The notes: a model not told the origin generated them from the sequence alone. A stretch of DNA of 64,000 nt from Burkholderia humptydooensis (GCF_001513745.1 NZ_CP013380.1:3038001-3102000); one strand, 5' to 3'; counted from the stretch's first letter, positions 11,110 through 20,311 are shown. Numbers and translations are program-made.

Positions 11110-12579
11110 ATGCTTTACCAATTGCACGAATTCCAGCGGGCGATGCTGAGCCCGCTGACCGCCTGGGCGCAAGCCGCCTCCAAATCGTTCGCGAATCCGT
11201 CGAGCCCGCTTTCGCTCGTGCCGGGCGCGACGCGCCTCGCGGCGGGCTACGAATTGCTGTACCGGCTCGGCAAGGATTACGAGAAGCCGGAGTTCGCGAT
11301 TCACCAGATCGTCAAGGACGGGCACAACATTCCGATCGTCGAGCAGACGATCATCGAGAAGCCGTTCTGCCGGCTGCTGCGCTTCAAGCGCTACGCGGAC
11401 GATTCGGGCGCCGTCGGGCAACTGAAGGACGAGCCCGTCGTGCTCGTGTGCGCGCCGCTGTCGGGCCACCACGCGACGCTTTTGCGCGACACGGTCCGCA
11501 CGCTGCTGCAAGATCACAAGGTCTACATCACCGACTGGATCGACGCGCGGATGGTGCCCGCCGAAGTCGGCCCGTTCCATCTCGACGACTACGTCGACTA
11601 CATCCAGGAATTCATCCGACATATCGGCGCGCGCAACCTGCACGTGATCTCGGTGTGCCAGCCGACCGTGCCCGTGCTCGCGGCGATCTCGCTGATGGCG
11701 AGCCGCGGCGAGGACACGCCGCTCACGATGACGATGATGGGCGGCCCGATCGACGCGCGCAAGAGCCCGACGTCGGTGAATTCGCTCGCGACGAACCGCT
11801 CGCATTCATGGTTCGAGAACAACGTGATCCACACGGTGCCGGCGAACTATCCGGGCGAAGGCCGCAAGGTCTATCCGGGCTTCCTGCAGCACACGGGCTT
11901 CGTCGCGATGAATCCGGAGCGCCACGCGCAATCGCACTGGGACTTCTACCAGAGCCTGTTGCGCGGCGACGAGGAAGACGCCGAAGCGCACCGCCGCTTC
12001 TACGACGAATACAACGCGGTGCTCGACATGGCGGCCGAATACTATCTGGACACGATCCGCATCGTGTTCCAGGAGTTCCGCCTCGCCGAAGGCACGTGGG
12101 ACATCCACGGCGAGCGCGTGAAGCCGGCCGACATCCATTCGAGTGCGCTGATGACGATCGAAGGCGAGCTCGACGACATCTCGGGCAGCGGCCAGACGCA
12201 CGTCGCGCACGAGCTTTGCACGGGCATCCCGCAGGCGCACCGCCGCAGTCTCACCGCCGAGAAGTGCGGCCACTTCGGCATTTTCTCGGGCCGCCGCTGG
12301 CGCACGATCATCTATCCGCAACTGCGCGACTTCATCCGCGAGCATGCGTCGCAGCCGAAGAAGCCGACGCCGCGGGCCGGCTCCACGTCGACTTCGCCTT
12401 CCACGCCGAGCCGGTCGACGGCGGGCAGCGAAACGATAAGCGCCGCGCCCGCGAAGGCGGCCGCGCTCAGGCTGACGGCCGCGAAGCGCCCCGCCGCGAA
12501 AACCCGTGCGGCGAAGCCGGCCGCCGCCAAGCGCGCCGCGACGAAAGCCGCATTGCCGCGCGCGCGCAAGGTCGCCTGA
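11110..12579 (+). CDS. phaZ: Intracellular polyhydroxyalkanoate depolymerase with Lys/Ala-rich C-terminal tail
   Basis: A 489-residue protein. The body matches intracellular PHB depolymerases of the Ralstonia PhaZ1 type, alpha/beta hydrolases that mobilise stored PHB granules. The nucleophile is a cysteine, Cys183 in ISVCQP, where most hydrolases have serine; the same number is used in the Ralstonia enzyme as I recall it. KCGHFGIFSG near residue 385 supplies the catalytic histidine. Residues 414-489 are an unusual tail, first Ser/Thr/Pro-rich and then repeated Ala-Lys-Pro units ([21 protein letters not shown]), resembling histone H1 or PhaM-like DNA-binding tails. It converges on a TetR gene 18 bases away. 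Confidence 0.93.
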   Translation: MLYQLHEFQRAMLSPLTAWAQAASKSFANPSSPLSLVPGATRLAAGYELLYRLGKDYEKPEFAIHQIVKDGHNIPIVEQTIIEKPFCRLLRFKRYADDSGAVGQLKDEPVVLVCAPLSGHHATLLRDTVRTLLQDHKVYITDWIDARMVPAEVGPFHLDDYVDYIQEFIRHIGARNLHVISVCQPTVPVLAAISLMASRGEDTPLTMTMMGGPIDARKSPTSVNSLATNRSHSWFENNVIHTVPANYPGEGRKVYPGFLQHTGFVAMNPERHAQSHWDFYQSLLRGDEEDAEAHRRFYDEYNAVLDMAAEYYLDTIRIVFQEFRLAEGTWDIHGERVKPADIHSSALMTIEGELDDISGSGQTHVAHELCTGIPQAHRRSLTAEKCGHFGIFSGRRWRTIIYPQLRDFIREHASQPKKPTPRAGSTSTSPSTPSRSTAGSETISAAPAKAAALRLTAAKRPAAKTRAAKPAAAKRAATKAALPRARKVA

Positions 12580-12597
12580 CGCGCGCGCCCGTCCGGC

Positions 12598-13230
12598 TCA
12601 GCGCCTCAACAGAAACGCTAGCAGCAACTCGGTGTTCATCTTGATCATCTCGGTGCGCTCGTGCTGCGCGCTGAAATCGCGGCCGAAGATCGCGGCGAGC
12701 GTGAAGCGGTTCGACACCATGTAGTAGCCGAGCCCCGACAGCGTCACGTAGAACCGCAGCGAATCGATGTCCGTGCGGAAGAGCCCCGCCTTCTGGCCGC
12801 GATCGAGCACGCCGTCGAGCGTCTTGACGATCGGCGAGATCATCTCGCGAATGCGCGTCGATTTCTGCAGATAGCGCGCCTCGTGCAGGTTCTCGTTGTT
12901 GAGCAGGCGCAGCAGATCGGGATGATCGCGGTAGTAGTCCCACACGAAATGCGCGAGCCGCGTGATCGCTTCGACGGGCGCGACGCCTTCGAGATCGATC
13001 GCCCGCTCGGCCTCCATCAGCGCGGAAAACGCATATTCGAGCACCGCGGTGAACAATTGCTCCTTGCTGCCGAAGTAGTAATAGAGCATGCGCTCGTTGG
13101 TTTCGGCGCGGCGCGCGATCTGATCGACTCGCGCACCGAACAGCCCCCCTGTCGCGAATTCTTCGGCCGCCGCGAGCAGGATCCGGCGCCGGGTTCCCTC
13201 TGGGTCTCTTTTGATTTTTGGCTGATTCAT
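12598..13230 (-). CDS. TetR/AcrR-family transcriptional regulator
   Basis: A 210-residue protein. The N-terminal helix-turn-helix is clear (residues about 15-60, TRRRILLAAAEEFATGGLFG and ERMLYYYFGSKEQLF). The C-terminal ligand-binding part has a TetR_C_29-like feel (HPDLLRLLNNENLHEARYL), as seen in regulators of lipid or nucleobase metabolism. It converges on phaZ and diverges from rsxB. Upstream, two copies of GCGTTTTG (about 13243 and 13363) could be part of an autoregulatory site. The regulated genes are unknown; phaZ and rsxB-nth are the neighbours. Confidence 0.9.
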   Translation of the reverse strand: MNQPKIKRDPEGTRRRILLAAAEEFATGGLFGARVDQIARRAETNERMLYYYFGSKEQLFTAVLEYAFSALMEAERAIDLEGVAPVEAITRLAHFVWDYYRDHPDLLRLLNNENLHEARYLQKSTRIREMISPIVKTLDGVLDRGQKAGLFRTDIDSLRFYVTLSGLGYYMVSNRFTLAAIFGRDFSAQHERTEMIKMNTELLLAFLLRR

Positions 13231-13487
13231 AGTGGCGTTTTGCTATGTGAGCCGCGTAATCCGGCTCGCGCCGCCGGCGATCGACGCGGGGCCTGCGGCG
13301 ATCGCCGGCGGCGTGAACGGGCGCGCCATCGTTAAGGGACACCCTGCTATAGTCACGCAAAAAAGCGTTTTGATTATGGCACATGCGTTGTTAAGCGCAA
13401 TGCGAAAAATCGGCGATAATTGTTGTTTTCAGAAATATCCGGGCCGCGTTCGAACGCCCGGCCGCCGCGCCGGCCCACGTCGTCACT

Positions 13488-14357
13488 GTGACCGATTCCA
13501 AGACCCTCGCCGATCGCATCGAAGATCTGCTTCCCCAGACGCAATGCACGAAGTGCGGCTACGACGGCTGCCGTCCGTACGCGGAGGCAATCGCGGCCGG
13601 CACCGCCGGCTATGATCAATGCCCGCCAGGCGGCGCCGAGGGCGTCGCGCGGCTCGCGAAACTGCTCGGCAAGCCCGTGATACCGCTCAATCCGGAGCAC
13701 GGCGTCGAGCGTGCGCGCCCCGTCGCGTTCATCGACGAGCAGCTTTGCATCGGCTGCACGCTGTGCATGCAGGCGTGCCCCGTCGACGCGATCGTCGGGG
13801 CGCCGAAGCAAATGCATACGATCGTCGCCGAACTCTGCACCGGCTGCGACCTGTGCGTGCCGCCGTGCCCCGTCGACTGCATCGCGATGATACCCGTGAC
13901 GGGCGAGCAGACCGGCTGGGACGCGTGGTCGCAACAGCAGGCCGACGCCGCGCGCGCGCGGCACGATGCGCGCCTCGCGCGTCAGAAGCGCGAGCGCGAA
14001 GCAGCCGAGGCGCGGGCGGCGGCCCGCCGCGCGGCAAGCGCCGCCGCGGCGGCCACCGCCCCCACCACCGCCCCCACCACCGCCCCTGCCGCCGAGCCCG
14101 CGGCGCCGGCCGACGACGATCCGCAAGCGAAGAAGCGTGCGATCATTGCAGCGGCGCTCGAACGCGCGCGCAAGAAGAAGGAAGAACTCGCCGCCCAGGG
14201 CGCGGGGCCGAAGAACACCGAAGGCGTCAGCGCCGCGGTGCAGGCGCAGATCGACGCGGCCGAAGCGCGGCGGCGCCGTCTCGCCGGGCAGCGCGACGCG
14301 GCCGGCAAGCCCGATCGCGAAGACGACGCGCCGCCGATCTCGAAACCGAAACCGTGA
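13488..14357 (+). CDS. rsxB: RsxB/RnfB-type iron-sulfur electron transfer protein
   Basis: A 289-residue protein starting at GTG 13488. A 4Fe-4S domain (CTKCGYDGC with a later CPPGG cysteine, residues about 20-47) is followed by two ferredoxin motifs, [16 protein letters not shown] and [16 protein letters not shown]. The last 130 residues are a charged Ala/Lys/Arg-rich extension. Two things are odd. The N-terminal membrane anchor of E. coli RsxB is missing, and none of rsxA, C, D, G or E is nearby. The gene is followed four bases later by nth, echoing the E. coli rsxABCDGE-nth order. Likely a soluble electron carrier; its partner is unknown. Confidence 0.88.
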   Translation: MTDSKTLADRIEDLLPQTQCTKCGYDGCRPYAEAIAAGTAGYDQCPPGGAEGVARLAKLLGKPVIPLNPEHGVERARPVAFIDEQLCIGCTLCMQACPVDAIVGAPKQMHTIVAELCTGCDLCVPPCPVDCIAMIPVTGEQTGWDAWSQQQADAARARHDARLARQKREREAAEARAAARRAASAAAAATAPTTAPTTAPAAEPAAPADDDPQAKKRAIIAAALERARKKKEELAAQGAGPKNTEGVSAAVQAQIDAAEARRRRLAGQRDAAGKPDREDDAPPISKPKP

Positions 14358-14361
14358 CCGC

Positions 14362-15006
14362 ATGAACGCCAACAAACGACGCGCGATCTTCGAAACGCTG
14401 CAAAGCCTCAACCCACATCCGACGACCGAGCTCGAATACACGACGCCGTTCGAGTTGCTGATCGCGGTGATGCTGTCGGCGCAGGCGACCGACGTGTCGG
14501 TCAACAAGGCGATGCGCAAGATGTTCCCGGTGGCGAACACACCGAAGAGGATCGTCGCGCTCGGCGAGGAAGGCGTCGCCGACTACATCAGGACGATCGG
14601 TCTCTACCGGACGAAGGCGAAGAACGTCGTCGCGGCGAGCCGGATCCTGCTCGAGCGCTACGATGGCGAAGTGCCCGCCGACCGCGAGGCGCTCGAGAGC
14701 CTGCCGGGCGTCGGCCGCAAGACCGCGAACGTCGTGCTGAACACCGCGTTCGGCCAGCCGACGATCGCCGTCGACACGCACATCTTCCGCGTCGCGAACC
14801 GCACGGGCCTCGCGCCCGGCAAGGACGTGCGCGCGGTCGAAGCGGCGCTCGAGAAGTTCACGCCGAAGGAATTCCTGCACGATGCCCATCATTGGCTGAT
14901 CCTGCACGGACGCTACGTGTGCAAGGCGCGCAAGCCCGAATGCTGGCACTGCGCGATCGAGCCGCTTTGCGAGTACAAGCCGAAGACGCCTGCGCCCGTG
15001 CAGTGA
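14362..15006 (+). CDS. nth: Endonuclease III (DNA glycosylase/AP lyase)
   Basis: A 214-residue base-excision repair enzyme that removes oxidised pyrimidines and nicks abasic DNA. The helix-hairpin-helix LPGVGRKTANVV contains catalytic Lys120, and VDTHIFRV contains Asp138, both at the same numbers as in E. coli Nth. The 4Fe-4S cluster ligands are Cys187, 194, 197 and 203 in the standard C-x6-C-x2-C-x5-C spacing. It starts four bases after rsxB, so the two are almost certainly cotranscribed. Assignment is firm. Confidence 0.97.
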   Translation: MNANKRRAIFETLQSLNPHPTTELEYTTPFELLIAVMLSAQATDVSVNKAMRKMFPVANTPKRIVALGEEGVADYIRTIGLYRTKAKNVVAASRILLERYDGEVPADREALESLPGVGRKTANVVLNTAFGQPTIAVDTHIFRVANRTGLAPGKDVRAVEAALEKFTPKEFLHDAHHWLILHGRYVCKARKPECWHCAIEPLCEYKPKTPAPVQ

Positions 15007-15218
15007 CGGGGGCGGGTCGCGTGCGCTGCGGCGCGCGGCGGGCGCGGATCGCTTCGGGCATCCGCGGGCCCGCCGGACCGGACCCGCGATTGCTGCAAAG
15101 CGGCACGTTCATCGCACGTTCGCGTTCCGCGTTCCGCATTTCGCGTTCCGATCGGCGAAGCCGGCCGCGGGCCGCACCCGATCCCGGCCGACACCTCCCA
15201 CTACCCGCCCCGCGAGCC

Positions 15219-16151
15219 TCACGCGCTCGCGATCGTCGTCGGCTCCGCGTGGTCGGCCGGCGTGCCCGCGCGCACGAGCCACAGCACCGCCGCGAGGATC
15301 GCGACGCCGCCCGCCCATTGCAGCGGCGTCAGCGTCTCGCCGAACAGCGCGGCGGCCAGCGCGACCGTCACGACGGGCTCGAGCGTCGACAGCATCGACG
15401 TGCGGGCCGCGCCGAGCCGCGCGAGGCCGGCGAAGAACGCGAGCATCGCGGCGACGGTCGACACGAGCGCGATCGCGACGAGCGCGGCCCAGCCGGACGC
15501 CGCGCGCGGCCAGTGCGGCGGCGCGCCGAACGCCGCCGTGCGTGCGAGCGCGAGCACGATGAGCATCGCCGCCGCGGCGCAACAAATGATCGCGACGGTC
15601 GCGAGCGGATCGACGCCGCGCGCCGCCTTCGCGCCGACGACGATGTACAGCGAATAGACCACCGCCGCGCCGAGCGCGAGCGCGATGCCGAGCGGCTCGC
15701 CGCGACCGCCGCCCACCATCAGCGCCGAGCCGGCGACGCACAGCGCGAGCGCGACCGCCTTCGCGCGCGTGAGCCGCTCGCCGAGCCACCAGGCGGCGAG
15801 CAGCGTGACGAACGCCGGATACAGATAGAGCAGCAGCGCGACGAGGCTCGCCTGCGCATGTTGCAGCGCGCTGAAATAGCACAGCGACTGTCCGACGTAG
15901 CCGAGCGCGCCCATGCAGACGATCGCGGCAAGCGCACGGCCGCGCGGCCAGCGCACGCGCCGCCTCCGCGCGACGGCGGCGAGCAGCGCGCCCGCGATCG
16001 AGAAGCGGACGATCAAGAGGCCGAGCACGTCGGCGCCGCCCGCGTATGCGTAGCGACCGAAGATCGCCATCGCGCCGAACGCGGCGGCCGACAACGCGAC
16101 GTACAGCGCGCCGCGTCGCGCGGCGCAAGAGGTTCCGGCGGTCAAGGCCAT
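15219..16151 (-). CDS. EamA/DMT-superfamily exporter
   Basis: A 310-residue inner-membrane protein with about ten hydrophobic helices and two EamA repeats (first around residues 15-145, second 155-290). Typical motifs are LLLYLYPAFVTLLAAWWLGERLT ending repeat one and STLEPVVTVALAAALFGE ending repeat two. DMT exporters move amino acids or other small metabolites outward; the substrate cannot be told. The 200 bases between it and nth carry only a few tandem GCGTTCCGC-like units. Confidence 0.88.
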   Translation of the reverse strand: MALTAGTSCAARRGALYVALSAAAFGAMAIFGRYAYAGGADVLGLLIVRFSIAGALLAAVARRRRVRWPRGRALAAIVCMGALGYVGQSLCYFSALQHAQASLVALLLYLYPAFVTLLAAWWLGERLTRAKAVALALCVAGSALMVGGGRGEPLGIALALGAAVVYSLYIVVGAKAARGVDPLATVAIICCAAAAMLIVLALARTAAFGAPPHWPRAASGWAALVAIALVSTVAAMLAFFAGLARLGAARTSMLSTLEPVVTVALAAALFGETLTPLQWAGGVAILAAVLWLVRAGTPADHAEPTTIASA

Positions 16152-16509
16152 GGCTCGTGCGAGTAGTGAAAGCGCTCGATTCTAACGAGCTTCGAATGGC
16201 CGCATAAGCGGTGTTTATGCCGAATCCGTTGCGGACCGCGATGCGTGCCGTGACGGATCTCGCGTCGAACGGTGAGCGGTGAGCGTGCCGCGCGCCCGAA
16301 ATGCCGGGCAACCCATCGCCGCGCGATTGCGTCGGCGCCCCGAAACCGGTGCATCACGCGCCTGAATGCCCGGATGCTGTTTCGCAGTTTCGTTGCTTCG
16401 CCGCTTCGTTACGCCGTCGCGCCGTCGCGCTTTCGGCAGCCCTGCCGCGGACAGCGTAAAATATGCGCTCGCGGGCCGCAGCGGCCTGTCACACGCCCTG
16501 CTTTACATC
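16152..16509. other. 358-bp divergent intergenic region
   Basis: It lies between the DMT exporter (minus) and the DUF1841 gene (plus). I see no gene, no strong hairpin and no recognisable operator. An AT-rich TAAAATA element near 16456 may be part of the downstream promoter, but no well-spaced -35 box was found. Confidence 0.45.
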
Positions 16510-16944
16510 ATGTTCAATCCGAGCCGCGACGACGTGCGTCGCTTCTTCATCGACACCTGGCGCAAGCAGCGCTCGGGCGAGATCCTCACGCCGCTCGAAG
16601 CGATGGCGGCCGACTGGATCGTCGAGCATCCCGAATATCACGCGGAACTCGAGGACGCCGGGCGCTCGGCCGCGCACGACTACACGCCCGACGAAGGGCG
16701 CACGAATCCGTTCCTGCATCTGTCGATGCATCTCGCGATCAGCGAGCAGTTGTCGATCGACCAGCCGCCCGGCATCCGGGCCGCGCACGAGAAACTCGCC
16801 GCCCGCTGCGATTGCGCGCACGACGCGCAGCACGCGATCATGGAATGTCTCGGCGAAACGATCTGGGAAGCGCAACGCACGAACACGCCGCCTGATTCCG
16901 ACGCCTATCTGCAGCGGATACTGCGACGCGCATCGCGCGGCTGA
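16510..16944 (+). CDS. DUF1841 family protein
   Basis: A 144-residue soluble protein matching the DUF1841 family of beta-proteobacteria. It begins MFNPSRDDVRRFFIDTW, and a conserved block NPFLHLSMHLAISEQLSIDQ follows at mid-length. No catalytic motif is evident; acidic and histidine residues (HDAQHAIMECLGE) could bind a metal, which is speculation. The ATG at 16510 is preferred over an upstream in-frame start at 16366 because the intervening residues look non-coding. A strong bidirectional terminator follows. Confidence 0.85.
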   Translation: MFNPSRDDVRRFFIDTWRKQRSGEILTPLEAMAADWIVEHPEYHAELEDAGRSAAHDYTPDEGRTNPFLHLSMHLAISEQLSIDQPPGIRAAHEKLAARCDCAHDAQHAIMECLGETIWEAQRTNTPPDSDAYLQRILRRASRG

Positions 16945-16998
16945 CGCGGCCCTCGCGAAGGCATCACGCACCGCATGCCGCGCACGTGCGCAACGGAC

Positions 16999-17031
16999 AA
17001 AAAAATGCCCCGCTCGAAGCGGGGCATTTTT
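16999..17031. terminator. Bidirectional intrinsic terminator
   Basis: A 14-bp perfect stem (AAAAATGCCCCGCT and its complement, 17001-17014 and 17018-17031) has a CGA loop. The A-run on one side and T-run on the other let it work in both directions. It serves the converging DUF1841 and cytochrome genes. Confidence 0.9.
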
Positions 17032-17080
17032 CGGCGCGCGCGTCGCGCGAGAGGACACGCGCGACGCCGGCGTACCGACG

Positions 17081-17449
17081 TTACTTCTTGAACACGAGGC
17101 TGCCTTGCAGCGACTCGAGGTACGCGGCGATGTCCTTCATGTCGGCAACGGACAGGCTCTGCACCTGCGCCTGCATGATCGCGTTGCTGCGGCCGAGGAG
17201 CGGGTTCGTCAGGCCCATCTGGTACTGGCGCATCGCCCAGACCAGGTAGTCGGCGTGCTGGCCCGCGAGGCGCGGATATTCGGCGTTGATCGGATTGTCG
17301 AGCTTCGCGCCGTGGCAGGCCGCGCAGTTGTGCGACTCGACGAGTTCCTTGCCCTTCGCGACGTCCGCCGCATGCGCGGTGCCGATCGCGAAGCCGGCTG
17401 CGAGCGCGAGCGCCGCCGCCGTCTTGAGTGCCGTCTGAGGCTTCTTCAT
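17081..17449 (-). CDS. Periplasmic class I cytochrome c (c4/c553-like)
   Basis: A 122-residue protein. A signal peptide (KTAAALALAAGFAIGTAHA) is followed by one haem-binding motif CAACH near residue 42 and a C-terminal methionine region (QAQVQSLSVADMKDIAAYL) likely to supply the axial ligand. It should be a small soluble periplasmic electron carrier. It follows a second cytochrome c by 43 bases on the same strand, so the pair probably forms one transcript and may work as two halves of a c4-like carrier. Confidence 0.92.
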   Translation of the reverse strand: MKKPQTALKTAAALALAAGFAIGTAHAADVAKGKELVESHNCAACHGAKLDNPINAEYPRLAGQHADYLVWAMRQYQMGLTNPLLGRSNAIMQAQVQSLSVADMKDIAAYLESLQGSLVFKK

Positions 17450-17492
17450 GGATGATGCTCCTATCCCGGTGCTGAGGTCAGCAAGCGCGAGC

Positions 17493-17852
17493 TTACTTGT
17501 AGGGATTGTTCTTCGAATCGGGCTTTTGCGCGGCGTAGTAGGACGCGAGATCGGCGATGTCCTGATCCGTCAGCGATTCGGCGATCGCGTTCATCGACGG
17601 GAAATGGCGATCCTTCTTCCGGTAGGCCTTCAGCGCATTCTCGAGATAAACCTGGTTCTGGCCGCCGAGGAGCGGCACCCGGTAGACCTCCGGGTAGGCC
17701 ACGCGGTAGCCGTCGATGCCGTGACAGCCGATGCACATCGCGGCCTTGCTTGCCCCGTCCTTCGGGTTGCCGACCACACCGGCCGCCTGCGCGCCGGCGG
17801 CGAGCGCCGCGAGCGCTGCTGCGACAACGACATGTTTGCCGAATTTATTCAT
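17493..17852 (-). CDS. Periplasmic class I cytochrome c
   Basis: A 119-residue protein with an N-terminal signal peptide cleaved near AGAQAAG. One haem motif, CIGCH, lies near residue 40. The C-terminal helix with MNAIAESLTDQDIADLASYY carries a plausible methionine ligand. It is the first gene of a two-cytochrome unit and diverges from the MoxR gene. Electron donor and acceptor are not evident; no oxidase or reductase gene lies alongside. Confidence 0.92.
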   Translation of the reverse strand: MNKFGKHVVVAAALAALAAGAQAAGVVGNPKDGASKAAMCIGCHGIDGYRVAYPEVYRVPLLGGQNQVYLENALKAYRKKDRHFPSMNAIAESLTDQDIADLASYYAAQKPDSKNNPYK

Positions 17853-18086
17853 AGCTCTTGTAACCTAGCTTGAGGGGAAACTGGCGCCCGCAAAGGCAAC
17901 GGCCGGCGCCGTTTTACTTGTGAGGCCGCCACGCAGGCCAAAAAAAACGGCCAGATTGTACCGCGTCGCCGGGGAACGCGTCCACCACGCGCGCCCACCG
18001 AATGCGCTTCGCACGATACGCCGGCCGCGCCAAGCCAGCGGCGCTTCTGACTTATACTGGGATTTTTTCGCCGGAAGCTCGCCGCC

Positions 18087-18929
18087 ATGCGTTTCGAAGG
18101 TTCCTCGCACTACGTCGCGACAGACGATCTGAAGCTCGCCGTCAACGCCGCGCTCACGCTCGAGCGCCCGCTCCTCATCAAGGGCGAGCCCGGCACGGGC
18201 AAGACCATGCTCGCCGAGGAAGTCGCGGCGGCGCTTGGCATGCCGCTCCTGCAATGGCACATCAAGTCGACGACGAAGGCGCAGCAGGGCCTTTACGAAT
18301 ACGATGCGGTGTCGCGCCTGCGCGACTCGCAGCTCGGCGACGAGCGCGTGAAGGACATCGCGAACTACATCGTGAAGGGCGTGCTGTGGCAAGCGTTCGA
18401 GGCCGAGCGCCCGAACGTGCTCCTCATCGACGAGATCGACAAGGCCGACATCGAATTCCCGAACGATCTGCTGCGCGAGCTCGACCGGATGGAGTTCCAC
18501 GTGTACGAGACGCGCGAGACCGTGCGCGCGCGGCACCGCCCGCTCGTCATCATCACGTCGAACAACGAGAAGGAGCTGCCCGACGCATTCCTGCGCCGCT
18601 GCTTCTTCCACTACATCCAGTTCCCCGATCCGTCGACGATGCAGAAGATCGTCGAGGTCCACTACCCCGGCATCAAGCAGGACCTGCTGCGCGCGGCGCT
18701 CGAGAGCTTCTTCGAGCTGCGCGGCGTGTCGGGGCTGAAGAAGAAGCCGTCGACGTCCGAGCTGCTCGACTGGCTGAAGCTGCTGCTCGCCGAGGACATC
18801 CCGCCCGACGCGCTGCGCTCGAAGGACCAGAAGCAGATCGTGCCGCCGCTTGCGGGCGCGCTGCTCAAGAACGAGCAGGACGTGAGCCTGTTCGAGCGGC
18901 TCGTCTACATGAACCGCCACAACCGCTAG
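18087..18929 (+). CDS. MoxR-type AAA+ ATPase
   Basis: A 280-residue protein with Walker A GEPGTGKT at 33-40, Walker B VLLIDEIDKAD near 115, sensor-1 region IITSNNEKELPDAFLRR near 155, and an arginine finger region FLRRCFFHYI. It belongs to the MoxR branch that works with VWA-domain proteins, often inserting metals or maturing large complexes. The next gene encodes exactly such a VWA protein, so the two form a chaperone pair. Their client is not visible. A TATACT element at 18053 may be its -10 box. Confidence 0.93.
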   Translation: MRFEGSSHYVATDDLKLAVNAALTLERPLLIKGEPGTGKTMLAEEVAAALGMPLLQWHIKSTTKAQQGLYEYDAVSRLRDSQLGDERVKDIANYIVKGVLWQAFEAERPNVLLIDEIDKADIEFPNDLLRELDRMEFHVYETRETVRARHRPLVIITSNNEKELPDAFLRRCFFHYIQFPDPSTMQKIVEVHYPGIKQDLLRAALESFFELRGVSGLKKKPSTSELLDWLKLLLAEDIPPDALRSKDQKQIVPPLAGALLKNEQDVSLFERLVYMNRHNR

Positions 18930-19135
18930 ACGCACGGGCGCCGCGAGGAGACACGCGAGATGAGCCGCCGGAATCCAGCCGCCACGCCCGCGGGCACACG
19001 CGCGATGCGTCGCGCGAACCCGAACCCGCTGCGCGCTTCGTCGCGCGGCGCGTGCGCGCTCCGGCCCGCCGTCGCGCGGCGCGCCCGTGCGCCGCACGGC
19101 CGCCCGGCTCGCCGCGGCGATGCGAGGGCCCGTCC

Positions 19136-20311
19136 ATGTTGATCGATTTCTTCTACTCGCTGCGCGCGGCGAAGCTGCCGGTGTCGGTCAAGGAATACCT
19201 GACGCTGCTGGAAGCGCTGAAGGCGCAGGTGATCGAGCCTTCGCTCGACGCGTTCTACTATCTCGCGCGGATGACGCTCGTGAAGGACGAGCAGTACTTC
19301 GACAAGTTCGACAAGGCATTCGGCGCGTACTTCCACGGCGTGTCCGCGCTGCCCTCGGATGCGTTCGACATTCCGCTCGACTGGCTCGAGAAACGCCTGC
19401 AGCGCGAGCTCACGCCCGAGGAGAAGGCGCAGATCCAGGCGCTCGGCGGCCTCGACAAGCTGATGGAGCGCCTCAAAGCATTGCTCGACGAGCAGAAGGC
19501 GCGCCACGAGGGCGGCAACAAGTGGATCGGCACGGGCGGCACGTCGCCGTTCGGGCACGGCGGCTACAACCCGGAAGGCATCCGGATCGGCGGGCCGTCG
19601 AACGGCAACCGCACCGCGGTCAAGGTGTGGGAGGCGCGCGCGTATCGCGATTACGACGATTCGGTCGAGATCGGCACGCGCAACATCAAGGTCGCGCTGC
19701 GGCGGCTGCGGCGCTTCGCGCGCGAAGGCGCGGCCGAGGAGCTCGACCTGCCCGGCACGATCCGCAGCACCGCCGCGAACGCCGGCTGGCTCGATCTGCG
19801 GATGGTGCCCGAGCGCCACAACAACGTGAAGGTGCTGATGCTGCTCGACGTCGGCGGCTCGATGGACGACCACATCAAGCGCACCGAGGAGCTCTTCTCC
19901 GCCGCGAAGGCCGAGTTCAAGCACCTCGAGTTCTACTACTTCCACAACTGCGTGTACGACCACCTGTGGAAGAACAACCGCCGCCGCCACGCGGAGCGCA
20001 CGCCGACCTGGGACGTACTGCACAAGTTCACGCCCGACTACAAGCTGATCTTCGTCGGCGACGCGACGATGAGCCCTTACGAAGTGCTGCAGCCGGGCGG
20101 CTCCGTCGAATACAACAATCCCGAGGCGGGCGCCGTGTGGCTGCGCCGTCTCACCGATCAGTTCCCGCACTACGCTTGGCTCAATCCGGAGCCCGAGCGG
20201 CTATGGGAATACCGGCAGTCGATCGCGATCATTCGCGACGTGCTAGGCGACCGGATGTATCCGCTCACGCTCGCGGGCCTCGAATCCGCGATGCGCACGC
20301 TGAGCAAGTGA
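19136..20311 (+). CDS. VWA (CoxE-like) domain protein, partner of the MoxR ATPase
   Basis: A 391-residue protein. The N-terminal half is helical and charged with a central Gly-rich stretch (WIGTGGTSPFGHGGYNPEG). The C-terminal half is a von Willebrand A domain whose metal site reads DVGGSMD at 238-244, so the first serine of the usual DxSxS MIDAS motif is glycine; a later metal-site segment is FVGDATMSPYE. Such proteins act with MoxR ATPases in cofactor insertion. The 206 bases after the ATPase stop contain no convincing gene. Start chosen at ATG 19136. Confidence 0.88.
   Translation: MLIDFFYSLRAAKLPVSVKEYLTLLEALKAQVIEPSLDAFYYLARMTLVKDEQYFDKFDKAFGAYFHGVSALPSDAFDIPLDWLEKRLQRELTPEEKAQIQALGGLDKLMERLKALLDEQKARHEGGNKWIGTGGTSPFGHGGYNPEGIRIGGPSNGNRTAVKVWEARAYRDYDDSVEIGTRNIKVALRRLRRFAREGAAEELDLPGTIRSTAANAGWLDLRMVPERHNNVKVLMLLDVGGSMDDHIKRTEELFSAAKAEFKHLEFYYFHNCVYDHLWKNNRRRHAERTPTWDVLHKFTPDYKLIFVGDATMSPYEVLQPGGSVEYNNPEAGAVWLRRLTDQFPHYAWLNPEPERLWEYRQSIAIIRDVLGDRMYPLTLAGLESAMRTLSK

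Noticed and set aside
13374..14540. A 388-residue minus-strand frame with a long glycine run
   Set aside because: It is the shadow of rsxB and its Ala-rich tail. No family resemblance and no ribosome site.
15100..15160. Tandem GCGTTCCGC-like units (also a looser version near 41400)
   Set aside because: Too short and irregular for a CRISPR or functional repeat; likely slippage in intergenic DNA.
18960..19142. A 60-residue frame between the MoxR and VWA genes
   Set aside because: Composition is almost only Arg/Ala/Pro, as in non-coding GC-rich DNA, and it overlaps the VWA start.
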